Source of the DNA: Candidatus Nanohaloarchaea archaeon | Lineage (GTDB): Archaea > EX4484-52 > GLR71 | Length of the DNA: 21,734 nucleotides | NCBI GenBank assembly: GCA_030636615.1 | Contig: DAOVWP010000003.1 | Span: forward strand, 1 to 21,734 | Reading direction: 5' to 3' | Part shown: in pieces, positions 6,566-13,760 of the stretch | Layout of the letters: every line of letters begins with the position of its first letter | How positions within the stretch are numbered: position 1 is the stretch's first letter | Program-made: the position numbers and the translations under genes | The notes under the pieces: generated by a model | Databases searched by the model: none | Seen by the model: only the letters and a program-made list of their open reading frames with translations | Told to the model about the DNA's origin: nothing

Positions 6566-6970
6566 ATGGAGTTCATAAAAAGAATGTTGCCTGACTCTGT
6601 AATTGAAAAAGGATATGTTCAGGAAGGCGCAAATTTTGGAAATGCTGCGGGTTATTTGTGTCTGGGCGAATGTGTTGATTTTGAAATGTTTCTCAATAAG
6701 TTGATTGATTTGGAAGAAAGATATAGTGGTAGAGGTTTTCGAACTGTGAGTATGGATAGATTTATTGGTTTAGGCAGTTACGGAAAATCAATTGATGATG
6801 TTATCGGACAAAGACTCAAACAAGGTGAAGAACCGGTTTTTCATGCACAGACATATCGAGAACATTTCTTAGGGGAAGTTGAGCCGGTCACAGATTTAGG
6901 AACAATGGTGCAGGATAGACAACCACAAGTTGCAGAATATAATATTCCTTCTACAGAAAAAAGAAAATGA
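6566..6970 (+). CDS. Small soluble protein of unknown function
   Basis: I choose the ATG at 6566 (134 residues) because the TATA box at 6529-6536 predicts transcription from about 6560, leaving a leader of only a few bases. An ATG at 6482 overlaps the permease stop by ATGA, but the 28 residues it would add are an AT-rich translation of the promoter element. The protein has no signal peptide or TM helix. Landmarks are EGANFGNAAGYLCLGECVDFEMFLNKLIDLEERY (a short turn with C-x3-C, then an amphipathic helix) and GFRTVSMDRFIGLGSYGKSIDDVIGQRL. The last ~25 residues are polar and probably disordered. I do not recognise a family. Its distinctive feature is the regulated-looking promoter, shared with a second site at 7583. 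Confidence 0.65.
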   Translation: MEFIKRMLPDSVIEKGYVQEGANFGNAAGYLCLGECVDFEMFLNKLIDLEERYSGRGFRTVSMDRFIGLGSYGKSIDDVIGQRLKQGEEPVFHAQTYREHFLGEVEPVTDLGTMVQDRQPQVAEYNIPSTEKRK

Positions 6971-7018
6971 TTTTGCGGGGGCTTAAAACCAAAAAAATTC
7001 AAAATAAATATATATTAC

Positions 7019-7026
7019 TTATAAAA
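7019..7026 (+). promoter_or_regulatory. TATA box of the YqaA-like gene (leaderless)
   Basis: TTATAAAA is centred 28-29 bases before the ATG at 7051, and no Shine-Dalgarno lies between. The mRNA should start at or next to the start codon. Confidence 0.65.
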
Positions 7027-7050
7027 ACAATAAAATAAACTGATTAACAT

Positions 7051-7503
7051 ATGTTAGAAAGTTTAATTTATAATTTCGGATATATTGGTCTGTTCATTAT
7101 ATCTTTTCTAGCCAGTACTATTATCCCTTTGGGATCAGAGCCTTTTGTCATACTAATGACAACTATGAATTACAATATCTGGTTGATTCTTATATTTGCG
7201 TCAATTGGGAATTACTTTGGGTCTTTGACAAATTATTATATCGGTGAATATGGGGATCGTTTTTTTCTTACAAAATATGTAAAATATGATCTGAAGAAAA
7301 TGCATAAGTTAGAGGATGTATATTCCAGATGGGGTTCACCTTTATTATTCTTTGCATGGTTGCCTATCGTCGGTGACTCTTTATGTTTAATTGCAGGAAT
7401 ATTAAAACTAAACTTGAGAATATTTACATTCTGGGTAATGTTAGGTAAAGTTTTCAGATATGTAATTCTTATCGGAACTGCAAATTTTTTGGTAGGTATA
7501 TGA
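7051..7503 (+). CDS. DedA/YqaA-like (VTT-domain) membrane protein
   Basis: A 150-residue membrane protein with the SNARE-associated/VTT (DedA) layout in its short YqaA form. Residues 1-35 hold the amphipathic entry helix and re-entrant segment (FIISFLASTIIPLGSEPFVILM). A glycine-rich TM helix follows (IFASIGNYFGSLTNYYIGEYG). Next comes the loop with YSRWGSPLLFFAWLPIVGDSLCLIAGILKL, where the family usually has F-x-R-x-x-P-x-x-G; here the Arg is replaced (FFAWLPIVGD). The last helices end at residue 150. Bacterial and eukaryotic relatives are lipid scramblases or flippases for undecaprenyl-phosphate and phospholipids; YqaA-type substrates are not established. Monocistronic and leaderless. Family assignment is good, function open. 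Confidence 0.83.
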   Translation: MLESLIYNFGYIGLFIISFLASTIIPLGSEPFVILMTTMNYNIWLILIFASIGNYFGSLTNYYIGEYGDRFFLTKYVKYDLKKMHKLEDVYSRWGSPLLFFAWLPIVGDSLCLIAGILKLNLRIFTFWVMLGKVFRYVILIGTANFLVGI

Positions 7504-7582
7504 TTATAATAAAGATTTAGAAATTTCTTATTTGTATGTCAGTTAGTGATTCTATTAAATTTAACAGAAGTATATACTTTGA

Positions 7583-7612
7583 TCTCTATTTTCAAAGATA
7601 TGTTATAAATTA
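7583..7612 (+). repeat. 30-base promoter element, copy 2
   Basis: It differs from 6509-6538 at only three positions (15th, 19th and 20th), which lie on the right arm of the inverted repeat or just beside the TATA box. The TATA box TTATAAAT (7603-7610) and everything before the 15th base are identical. No protein gene follows at the expected distance. Confidence 0.7.
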
Positions 7613-7669
7613 TAGCAGTGCTTTTATATGGTCGAATACATAGGAGTTTGTAGAAAGTGATTAATTACC

Positions 7670-7682
7670 TTTTCAAAAATAG
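7670..7682 (+). repeat. Partial third copy of the promoter element core
   Basis: TTTTCAAAAATAG is identical to bases 6515-6527 of copy 1, and is followed by the TATA-like TATATT (7684-7689). It has the core and right arm of the inverted repeat but not the left flank. Confidence 0.4.
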
Positions 7683-7830
7683 CTATATTGTTTGATTTGT
7701 GTGTTGATATCGGTTTTTTGGTGATGGTTCAAAACAATACTTGTTTCGCTGCGCTGAAAAATCCTGATATGCAACAACTTTTTATGTGACTATTTATTCT
7801 GAGGATTCATATTGGTTCTGTCGAGTAATC

Positions 7831-7838
7831 TATAATAA
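7831..7838 (+). promoter_or_regulatory. TATA box of the 7863 membrane-protein gene (leaderless)
   Basis: TATAATAA is centred about 28 bases before the ATG at 7863, with no ribosome binding site between. Confidence 0.55.
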
Positions 7839-7862
7839 CCCGATGATGTCTAATTAAGTAGT

Positions 7863-8390
7863 ATGATCAGCGCTGTTTTTCTGGGATCGCCTTTTCAACA
7901 GGTAGTTCAGGCATTTCTGTTTATGGTAGAGGTTCCTTTTCATTCAAAGATGATGATGTGGGCGTGTCTGCCTATCTTTGCGAATCTTTTGATAATGAAA
8001 CTGTATTTTGGAATTTACAGGAAAGAGGCGTTGGGCTGGAATAGTGTGATTGCAAATGCGATGACGCTTGTGTGGGTTGGTGTAAGCTCGATGAGGTATA
8101 TCCTTGAGCGGAATTTTCTTAATTTTGATGATACGAAGACAATACTTGCCCTCTCAATGCTTGTTATAGGTCTTTTGATAATATGCGTGAGTTTTATACA
8201 TGGTCTGCCGGAAGGTTTTATGTATTCAGTCGTATCTTCACAGACAATTCAGTTCTTTTCATATATGTGCGTGCTTTTCATCTATGCAAACATGCCTTTT
8301 ACATATATATCAGCTATTGCCGCAGGGTTGCTATTTGTTGTTATATGGCTGGTTTTCTTGGCTGTGCGGTTATTTGAGCCGTCAAAATAG
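7863..8390 (+). CDS. Polytopic membrane protein of unknown function
   Basis: A 175-residue protein with about five TM helices (near 31-50, 60-80, 91-113, 118-139 and 146-168), preceded by an amphipathic segment rich in Q and F (FQQVVQAFLFMVEVPF). A few polar or charged residues sit at membrane borders (RYILERNF, H115, E118). No enzyme or transporter motif is visible and I do not recognise a family with confidence. The leaderless promoter at 7831 supports the ATG at 7863. It stands alone between the long intergenic region and the convergent PRC-barrel gene. Two shorter frames inside it (8183 and 8200 onwards) are shadows. Confidence 0.7.
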   Translation: MISAVFLGSPFQQVVQAFLFMVEVPFHSKMMMWACLPIFANLLIMKLYFGIYRKEALGWNSVIANAMTLVWVGVSSMRYILERNFLNFDDTKTILALSMLVIGLLIICVSFIHGLPEGFMYSVVSSQTIQFFSYMCVLFIYANMPFTYISAIAAGLLFVVIWLVFLAVRLFEPSK

Positions 8391-8470
8391 ATGCTCTTTA
8401 AATTGTGTGTAATAGTGGTTCTATCTTAAGAAATTGTATGGTAGGGATGTTTAAGTAAATGGTGGATCAA

Positions 8471-8740
8471 TTACTCTTCTTCGTCTACCGGAGCTCTTAT
8501 ATGCTTTACTAAAACTATGTCATCCACTGCCTGAATCATTGAATATGGGATCTTTACACCTTTCTTGCCGCCGACAATTGTTGCCAGGTATGATCCTTTT
8601 GCAGCATCAATGACAATTGTCTTGATTCTGAATTTTGCGATGTCAAGTTCAATGTCAGAGACTTTACCACAGTATGATCCTTTGTCTGTAAATACATCTT
8701 TTCCGATAACTTCGTTGATTTCCTGTTCATTAACAACCAT
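8471..8740 (-). CDS. PRC-barrel domain protein
   Basis: An 89-residue protein that is essentially one PRC-barrel: IGKDVFTDKGSYCGKVSDIELDIAKFRIKTIVIDAA is the standard opening, with the invariant G-K-V-x-D turn, then KGVKIPYSMIQAVDDIVLV closing the barrel. The acidic tail (PVDEEE) is short. PRC-barrel proteins occur in photosynthetic reaction centre H subunits, in RimM, and as free small proteins in many archaea, where FtsZ-associated CdpB proteins are PRC-barrel proteins acting in cell division. Whether this one acts in division, RNA processing or elsewhere cannot be read here. GGTGG (8748-8752, minus strand) precedes the ATG at 8740 by seven bases and decides the start. Single gene, convergent with the 7863 gene and divergent from tRNA-Ser. 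Confidence 0.9.
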   Translation of the reverse strand: MVVNEQEINEVIGKDVFTDKGSYCGKVSDIELDIAKFRIKTIVIDAAKGSYLATIVGGKKGVKIPYSMIQAVDDIVLVKHIRAPVDEEE

Positions 8741-8861
8741 TTGTTTCCACCATAGAGAATATTATTATACTATAACAAATAAAATGAATACAAATATTTA
8801 TTAATGTATACTATATGCTGATGATTTTTTAGGGGGTTGATTGTAAAAACCTTTTAAAGTT

Positions 8862-8869
8862 TTTATATC
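8862..8869 (+). promoter_or_regulatory. TATA box of tRNA-Ser
   Basis: TTTATATC lies 35 bases before the mature 5' end, preceded by a BRE-like AAACCTTTTAAA region. Transcription would start near 8892, leaving about nine bases of 5' leader for RNase P. Confidence 0.6.
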
Positions 8870-8900
8870 CTCTTTTGTATAGAAGCAAAATTGATTTTTT

Positions 8901-8984
8901 GCGGGGATCGCCTAATCTGGTATGACGATGCACTGCTAATGCATTGGGCTAACGCCCTTCTGGGTTCAAATCCCAGTCCCCGCG
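8901..8984 (+). tRNA. tRNA-Ser(GCT), reading AGC/AGU
   Basis: An 84-base class II tRNA. The acceptor stem GCGGGGA (8901-8907) pairs fully with TCCCCGC (8977-8983), followed by discriminator G73 (8984), as expected for archaeal serine tRNAs. Anticodon stem ATGCA/TGCAT (8928-8932/8940-8944) holds the loop CTGCTAA with anticodon GCT (8935-8937). A long variable arm, GGGC/GCCC around TAAC (8946-8957), marks a serine or leucine tRNA. The T arm is CTGGG-TTCAAAT-CCCAG (8960-8976). CCA is not encoded and there is no intron. The seryl-tRNA synthetase that would charge it lies 6.8 kb away in this window. Confidence 0.97.
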
Positions 8985-8987
8985 CTC

Positions 8988-8999
8988 TTTTTGATTTTT
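8988..8999 (+). terminator. T-tract terminator of tRNA-Ser
   Basis: Two T5 runs (8988-8992 and 8995-8999) directly follow the tRNA and fit oligo-T archaeal termination. They lie in the 18-base gap to the convergent pelA end. Confidence 0.6.
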
Positions 9000-9002
9000 A
9001 TA

Positions 9003-10013
9003 TTATCTTAGTTTGTATTTTGTTATTGCGGCAAGTCCTGTAAGATTGTATAATTGTTTTCCTGCATCATGTCCATATCCGATTATATGGATCTCTGCTC
9101 CGCTTTTTTGCGCAGAATCAATAATGTTCTGGACTTCTTGGTCCCGAACCATCTTTTCACTCACAAGAAATATTTTTATCGCTCCAGCAGCGGCTGCGTT
9201 TTTGGTATCTTCTTTTCCATATATCGCCAGTCCGCTGTTTTTTGACAACTCTTCCAGAAATGCGTTGACTGCTTCGGTCTCTTTTGATAAAAATGTGTCT
9301 TTGATTATTCTATCTATTGCTCCTCTTTTTATCACTTCGTTGACACCGGAGATGGATGTTGTTGAACAGCCTTCTGTTATTATCTTTTTGCGTACTGTCT
9401 CGTCTTTTATGAGTTTAAGAATATTATCTTTAGTAAATCCCGGCCCTGCAATTATTATGTGGTCATATCTTTTTGCGTATTCTTCAATAGCTTTTATGAC
9501 TTTGCTGTAGAACTGGTTGTTGTCTGTGTCCCTGTAGATCTTGCAGCTGCCACTGCCATCCATCTCTCCAATGTTGCTGATCTTGCTTTCTTTGATGTGA
9601 TAAAAGTTTGCGCTGTGCTCGTCTACAAGGGCTGTAAGAATGTTTATATCAGTTGATCTGAGACTCTTTTCAAGGCGGTCTAGTTCGTATTTTTTCCAAT
9701 CTTTTTTGATGTCGAAGATACTGTTCTTTGCAAGTGAAAATGTGTGGTATCCGTGGCTTATGTCTTCCGGTCCTTCAATTATCTTACCGGAAATCCTGAG
9801 CATTTCCGCTTCTTCTGAAAAATCAACTTTTTCTGTGTTTAAGATGAGATAGACCGGTCTTTTTTCTTTTTCATTGCTTGTCTGCAGAGTTCTTATTGTT
9901 TTTGCTCCCACTAAGTCGCCTGTTCTGATTATGTGCATCAGGTTCCACATATCGTCCAGAGATTCTATCTTTATTGTGCTTTTGCCTTTCAGGTTTCTTT
10001 TAAGGAGTTTCAT
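9003..10013 (-). CDS. pelA: mRNA surveillance/ribosome rescue protein Pelota (Dom34)
   Basis: From the ATG at 10013 the protein has 336 residues in the three eRF1-like domains of Pelota. The N-terminal Sm-like domain (about 1-125) opens MKLLKRNLKGKSTIKIES and carries the family phrase SLDDMWNLMHIIRTGDLVGAKT. The middle domain (about 126-235) lacks the GGQ motif of true release factors, as Pelota does. The C-terminal domain (about 238-336) has NAAAAGAIKIFLVSE and GAEIHIIGYGHDAGKQLYNLTGLAAITKYKLR. Pelota with a GTPase partner (aEF1A in archaea) enters the empty A site of stalled ribosomes and, with ABCE1, splits them. A GTG at 10022 would add three residues, but the TATA box at 10036-10044 lies at leaderless distance from 10013. 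Slightly shorter than the usual ~350 residues. Confidence 0.95.
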   Translation of the reverse strand: MKLLKRNLKGKSTIKIESLDDMWNLMHIIRTGDLVGAKTIRTLQTSNEKEKRPVYLILNTEKVDFSEEAEMLRISGKIIEGPEDISHGYHTFSLAKNSIFDIKKDWKKYELDRLEKSLRSTDINILTALVDEHSANFYHIKESKISNIGEMDGSGSCKIYRDTDNNQFYSKVIKAIEEYAKRYDHIIIAGPGFTKDNILKLIKDETVRKKIITEGCSTTSISGVNEVIKRGAIDRIIKDTFLSKETEAVNAFLEELSKNSGLAIYGKEDTKNAAAAGAIKIFLVSEKMVRDQEVQNIIDSAQKSGAEIHIIGYGHDAGKQLYNLTGLAAITKYKLR

Positions 10014-10035
10014 AGATTTCACTTTTGGTTAATAA

Positions 10036-10044
10036 TTATATAAA
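10036..10044 (-). promoter_or_regulatory. TATA box of pelA (leaderless)
   Basis: Minus-strand TTTATATAA is centred 27 bases before the ATG at 10013. No ribosome binding site lies between, so ATG 10013 rather than GTG 10022 is the likely start. Confidence 0.65.
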
Positions 10045-10083
10045 TATAGAACTATATAATATCTTCATCAGGGTCTATTATAG

Positions 10084-10093
10084 TTTTTATATG
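10084..10093 (+). promoter_or_regulatory. TATA box of the surface-protein cluster
   Basis: TTTTTATATG predicts transcription from about 10116, six bases before the ATG at 10122. It is back-to-back with the pelA promoter in the 108-base divergent region. Confidence 0.55.
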
Positions 10094-10121
10094 GTTTTTG
10101 TAGTTCCTGATAATTTATCTT

Positions 10122-11300
10122 ATGGTTTTTATTATGGCTGGAACACCAGAGTATGAAAGTTTTGTTTATGTATTTATATTTGGAATTGTGATATTTTTTG
10201 TAGGAGCTACGTTTTTTGGAGGGTCTATGTCTGATTCAGGATCTTCGAGCGACGGTAAATGGTATTCCCGTTTTGTTTCGGATTACGGGGAAGACAGCAG
10301 GCTGCTTTTCGTAACTCATTCAATTGAGCTGGATTCTTCTGCAGATATCAACTCTAAATTCTATTCGTTCGGAAATTTTAGGATTGGAGCAGTTTCAGGT
10401 GAGAATATTATGTATGATGAAGAGACTGTGTTGATACAGAGTGGTATTTTCAGGAAGCTGTCTAAAGAGATATCGTTTGAGAAAGAATTGAAGGAGAGAG
10501 TGTTTATTGAGTTCAGGATTGATGAGATGAATGATTATGGAAATCTTATGATTGATTTCAATGGTGAGAGGATTTATGATAAGATCGGCAGGATTGGTGA
10601 TATATACAAGATTGAGTTGAATGAGCTTGATGATGTCAATGAGATAAAGATAAGCGCAGGCTCAAGCGGAGCGCGATTCTGGGCGCCTTCAACATATGTC
10701 ATCAAGGATTTTAAGCTTACTACACTTGAGTCTAATGAGATGAGTAAAGAGGTTGGTTTTGATATTACAGAGAGCCAGTATAAAGGTTTTGAGAAAGCAG
10801 TACTTAGGTTCCAGGGAGATGCAGAAGGGGATCCCTCAGACATTTCTGTGAAACTGAACGGGCATGAATTATATGGAAATATGCCTGAGTCAGGTAAGGT
10901 TGAAGTTGTTGATATTGATGATAAGACAATATTCAGTGTAGGGAAAAACACTGTTGGTTTCGGTAGTATGCAGTCTGTGTTATTTGATATGAAGAATGTT
11001 GATCTGGAATATTATTTCTATGATGGATCTGAGCTGGAGACTAAAGAGGCAATATTTTATATTGATTCAAAAACTATGGACAAGATTGAAAATTCGACAG
11101 TCAAACTGAGTTTTAATGTAGACTCTACAGGGTCTTCTTCTCTTATTGTAAAGCTGAATGGTAAAGATGTCGGTATTGATACGCACAAAGGTGATAACAG
11201 TGTTGATATAAACTGGGATGCTTTTGTTGATGGACAGAATGATCTTGCTTTCTCGAGTTATAGTAAATGGAATCTTAGGGCCATAAGGTTGATGTATTAG
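10122..11300 (+). CDS. Anchored surface protein with three tandem beta-sandwich modules
   Basis: A 392-residue protein with one N-terminal TM anchor (about 13-33, SFVYVFIFGIVIFFVGATFFGG), a Ser/Gly linker (35-45), then an all-beta exterior. The exterior contains three modules at regular spacing: LMIDFNGERIY (142-152), ISVKLNGHELY (241-251) and LIVKLNGKDVG (341-351), 99 and 100 residues apart. Each is followed 30-34 residues later by an Asn-containing strand (VNEIKIS 172, KNTVGF 275, QNDLAF 372). This resembles jelly-roll/carbohydrate-binding-like sandwiches, but I recognise no named family and no enzyme motif. It heads the cluster ending at 15748, 29 bases before the next gene's ATG. ATG 10134 is an alternative start. 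Binding or structural role inferred from architecture only. Confidence 0.8.
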   Translation: MVFIMAGTPEYESFVYVFIFGIVIFFVGATFFGGSMSDSGSSSDGKWYSRFVSDYGEDSRLLFVTHSIELDSSADINSKFYSFGNFRIGAVSGENIMYDEETVLIQSGIFRKLSKEISFEKELKERVFIEFRIDEMNDYGNLMIDFNGERIYDKIGRIGDIYKIELNELDDVNEIKISAGSSGARFWAPSTYVIKDFKLTTLESNEMSKEVGFDITESQYKGFEKAVLRFQGDAEGDPSDISVKLNGHELYGNMPESGKVEVVDIDDKTIFSVGKNTVGFGSMQSVLFDMKNVDLEYYFYDGSELETKEAIFYIDSKTMDKIENSTVKLSFNVDSTGSSSLIVKLNGKDVGIDTHKGDNSVDINWDAFVDGQNDLAFSSYSKWNLRAIRLMY

Positions 11301-11329
11301 TTATTGGTCAACTCTGAGGTGTCTTGGTA

Positions 11330-13735
11330 ATGGGAGAAGATGAAGATAGGAAACTGTGGCTTAAGGATTTTGGGAATGCTAGTTTTGCTGCTAATTCTCC
11401 TGAGATTCCCGGAAGTGGAAACAGTGGTGTTGAAGGTGAATCTCCGAAATCTCCTGAACCAGATAAAGGGTCTGAATCTGAGAAAGAAGAGATGGCAAAC
11501 GATCTGAGAAAGCCGATTCCTGGATGGACAAGACAAGAGATGCTTGCAGGGGAAAAATTTATAAACAAAGGGCATCTTCCAGGATCTATCAAGGATTTTA
11601 TAACTACAAAATCATGCCCTAAATGCGGGAGAATCAGTAGCGTGTATAATGTTGATAATGGGATAATTCAGTTGACCTGTAAGGAATGCGGTAATAAATG
11701 GGATTATAATCTGTCAAAAGTCAAGAGCGCAATGAGTACACACAATAAGACGAAACCGACGCATTCCAGCTTTATCTTGTATATCTTTTTGAGGTGGGTA
11801 GGTCGGAACTGGTGGAAGATTCTTGCAGTCTTAGTTGTTTTGTATCTTCTTTTCGTCTCCGGAAGTGAGCGGATGGAAATCTATAAGACTGATCTTGTAG
11901 ATGCTGTAGTTGTTGTTCCATTTACCTCAGCCGGACGGTTTGTTTCTGATATTGTTGATAGTGCAGGCACTAAAGCAAGTGATATGTGGCTTTACTGGAC
12001 TGATCCTGCTAAATATGGCGGGCAGGGAGATCTTAAGAGCACCAAGACTGATGGTGAGAGTTATAGCGCTGTAGAGATCTATGATGAGAAAACCGGGCAG
12101 GAAGGTATAATGTCAGTGTCTATGATAACCAAATATGTTGTTGCGTATCAGAATCTTGGGCTGCAGACACCAAAAGAACTTTACCTGATATTGTCTCTTG
12201 GTGAAGAACTTGTTGAGAATGGAGGTTATATTCTTCCAAAAGGTATTGTAGATGATGATGGATATAATGCGTATTATGATATGTATACACCAACAAGAGC
12301 GCTTAAGAATGTTTCAAGGATGCCTAAATATTATGAAAATAGTGATGTGTTTGGAAGTGAGGTGTTTATGATCAGATCTCCTGTGTGTTCCGGTTCGTCA
12401 TTTCCTCTGGGCATTAATGTTAGGTATATCTATGAGACTACAACTGACTGGGATCCTCTGTTCAGGGATAGGGATATGGTTGAGGAAAAGATTCGGCAGG
12501 CAAAGGATGAAGATGTTGATCTGAAAGTATCAAAAGCGGCTTCCGGACCGGTAGATATAGTTATCTCTTCTCTTATGGACCAAATAATTATCGGGACGAA
12601 AATGAAGGAAGGGAAGTACGTTGCTGATACTGATATGGAGGATATTGTGTTTTTTAAATTCGGACTTATGAATTATCGAGATGGGGTAGCTCTTGTTGAT
12701 AAGGTGATGTGGAGACTTCCTGAGTTCCTGGAAATTGTTGAGGATGGAACCTGTGAGTTGAGGGTTGTTGATAATTTGGATCCAGATTATGATTTTATGG
12801 ATCATTCTTCAGGGTATGTAAAATATGTTCCTAGTGTATACGATGATGAAAAGTATATATCTCTAAAAGTTATTGATGGCAGTAGTATCAGTGAGAGGAA
12901 AGTGTTTTTCTGTTCTTTCCGATATAATGCAACAGTTGCAGAAGATGCAGGGTTCTCTCTTCCGATGGAAGTTCATATGGATGCGAAGCTGAGGTATTAT
13001 TATGAGGTTGATTATACTGACAGAATAGAAGTTGATGATAAGATTGGTATCATAAAACAGAATATTGTCAAATGCGGTACTGATGAAGCAAAGGATGAGA
13101 TTGCAGACCAGTTGTTCTGTGCATTTTGTGATCCAAAGGATAAGGCAGATATTTTTTGCCCGAGTTGTTCTAATCATGATTTGGTGAATGTGATAGACTC
13201 TTTTTCATCTCCATGGAAGACTCCAGAGTATGATAATCTGATGGCTAGCAAGGCAGCTCTTCGCGGATATCTGATTGATCATGCTGTCATGTGCGCGCAG
13301 AGCTGGTCAATAGACAAGGATGCTTATGGATATATCCCTAGTTCAGGTTATCTTCCATGCGGTACGCTTTATGTTAAGTTTGATAATGATTCCTGTAAAG
13401 ATGATGATTTTGATATTGATTATTTTGATGCTGATGGGTTTGTCTCAAAGGTCAATACTGAGTTAGGTGATGATTTTGATGATATTGGGGCAGTGTATTT
13501 CAGTATTTCAGATACCCCTAAAGATAATGTGATAGAGACTGATAATATCTATGAGATTTCATTTAGTTATTATGATACTTTCGTTACAAAATATGATAGT
13601 GTAGTAATTGGTATGAAAAGTGTGATAGATAATACTAATTGTAATCGTGCGAATCTGGAAGAGTGTAAGGTTGATGCGCAGTGTATAACAGGGAATTGTG
13701 ATGCTGCGAGTGGTTTATGTCAACCGGTTCCTTGA
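11330..13735 (+). CDS. Zinc-ribbon, single-TM protein with a large exterior and Cys-rich C-terminus
   Basis: An 801-residue protein. Residues 1-65 are acidic and Pro/Ser-rich, probably disordered. A zinc ribbon follows, C96-P-K-C99 and C117-K-E-C120. A membrane segment (about 147-178, core WWKILAVLVVLYLLFV) leads to a ~620-residue exterior. Around 364-374 (VRYIYETTTDW) and 406-410 (GPVDI) the exterior matches landmarks in the next two lipoproteins, so the three look paralogous. The last ~33 residues are Cys-rich (CNRANLEECKVDAQC, then GNCDAASGLC), like small disulfide modules of surface proteins. GAGGTG (11315-11320) lies nine bases before ATG 11330 and too close to TTG 11324, so I use 11330. 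The layout could connect a cytoplasmic partner to the surface. No family name can be given. Confidence 0.8.
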   Translation: MGEDEDRKLWLKDFGNASFAANSPEIPGSGNSGVEGESPKSPEPDKGSESEKEEMANDLRKPIPGWTRQEMLAGEKFINKGHLPGSIKDFITTKSCPKCGRISSVYNVDNGIIQLTCKECGNKWDYNLSKVKSAMSTHNKTKPTHSSFILYIFLRWVGRNWWKILAVLVVLYLLFVSGSERMEIYKTDLVDAVVVVPFTSAGRFVSDIVDSAGTKASDMWLYWTDPAKYGGQGDLKSTKTDGESYSAVEIYDEKTGQEGIMSVSMITKYVVAYQNLGLQTPKELYLILSLGEELVENGGYILPKGIVDDDGYNAYYDMYTPTRALKNVSRMPKYYENSDVFGSEVFMIRSPVCSGSSFPLGINVRYIYETTTDWDPLFRDRDMVEEKIRQAKDEDVDLKVSKAASGPVDIVISSLMDQIIIGTKMKEGKYVADTDMEDIVFFKFGLMNYRDGVALVDKVMWRLPEFLEIVEDGTCELRVVDNLDPDYDFMDHSSGYVKYVPSVYDDEKYISLKVIDGSSISERKVFFCSFRYNATVAEDAGFSLPMEVHMDAKLRYYYEVDYTDRIEVDDKIGIIKQNIVKCGTDEAKDEIADQLFCAFCDPKDKADIFCPSCSNHDLVNVIDSFSSPWKTPEYDNLMASKAALRGYLIDHAVMCAQSWSIDKDAYGYIPSSGYLPCGTLYVKFDNDSCKDDDFDIDYFDADGFVSKVNTELGDDFDDIGAVYFSISDTPKDNVIETDNIYEISFSYYDTFVTKYDSVVIGMKSVIDNTNCNRANLEECKVDAQCITGNCDAASGLCQPVP

Positions 13736-13760
13736 AATTGATTGAATGGTGATAAGTTGT

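Larger units (their letters stand above)
7504..7862 (+). other. 359-base gene-free region with a repeated promoter element and no supported gene
   Basis: This is the only stretch over 300 bases here without a gene. It contains the second copy of the 30-base promoter element (7583-7612), a third, 13-base partial copy (7670-7682) and another TATA-like motif (CTTTTATATG, 7621-7630). The promoter of the next gene lies at 7831-7838. Transcription from the second copy would start near 7635. The only frames there are a 12-codon GTG frame at 7657 behind GGAG, and a 21-codon ATG frame (7724-7789); neither has independent support. It may be a small RNA, a leader, or the remnant of a gene once driven by the copied promoter. 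Confidence 0.5.

Noticed and set aside
7657..7789. Tiny reading frames (12 codons at 7657, 21 codons at 7724)
   Set aside because: Too short and without recognisable sequence; kept only as a comment in the intergenic entry.
7721..7802. C/D-box small RNA (TGATG and CTGA motifs)
   Set aside because: Spacers between the boxes are about 26 bases, not the ~12 typical of archaeal C/D sRNAs, and the C' box is poor.
8183..8412. Two short overlapping frames within the 7863 gene
   Set aside because: Shadow frames of a membrane-protein gene with a better promoter and a continuous hydrophobic pattern.
12530..13177. Minus-strand frames opposite the 801-residue protein
   Set aside because: Low-complexity I/N/H-rich translations without promoters or motifs, typical antisense shadows.
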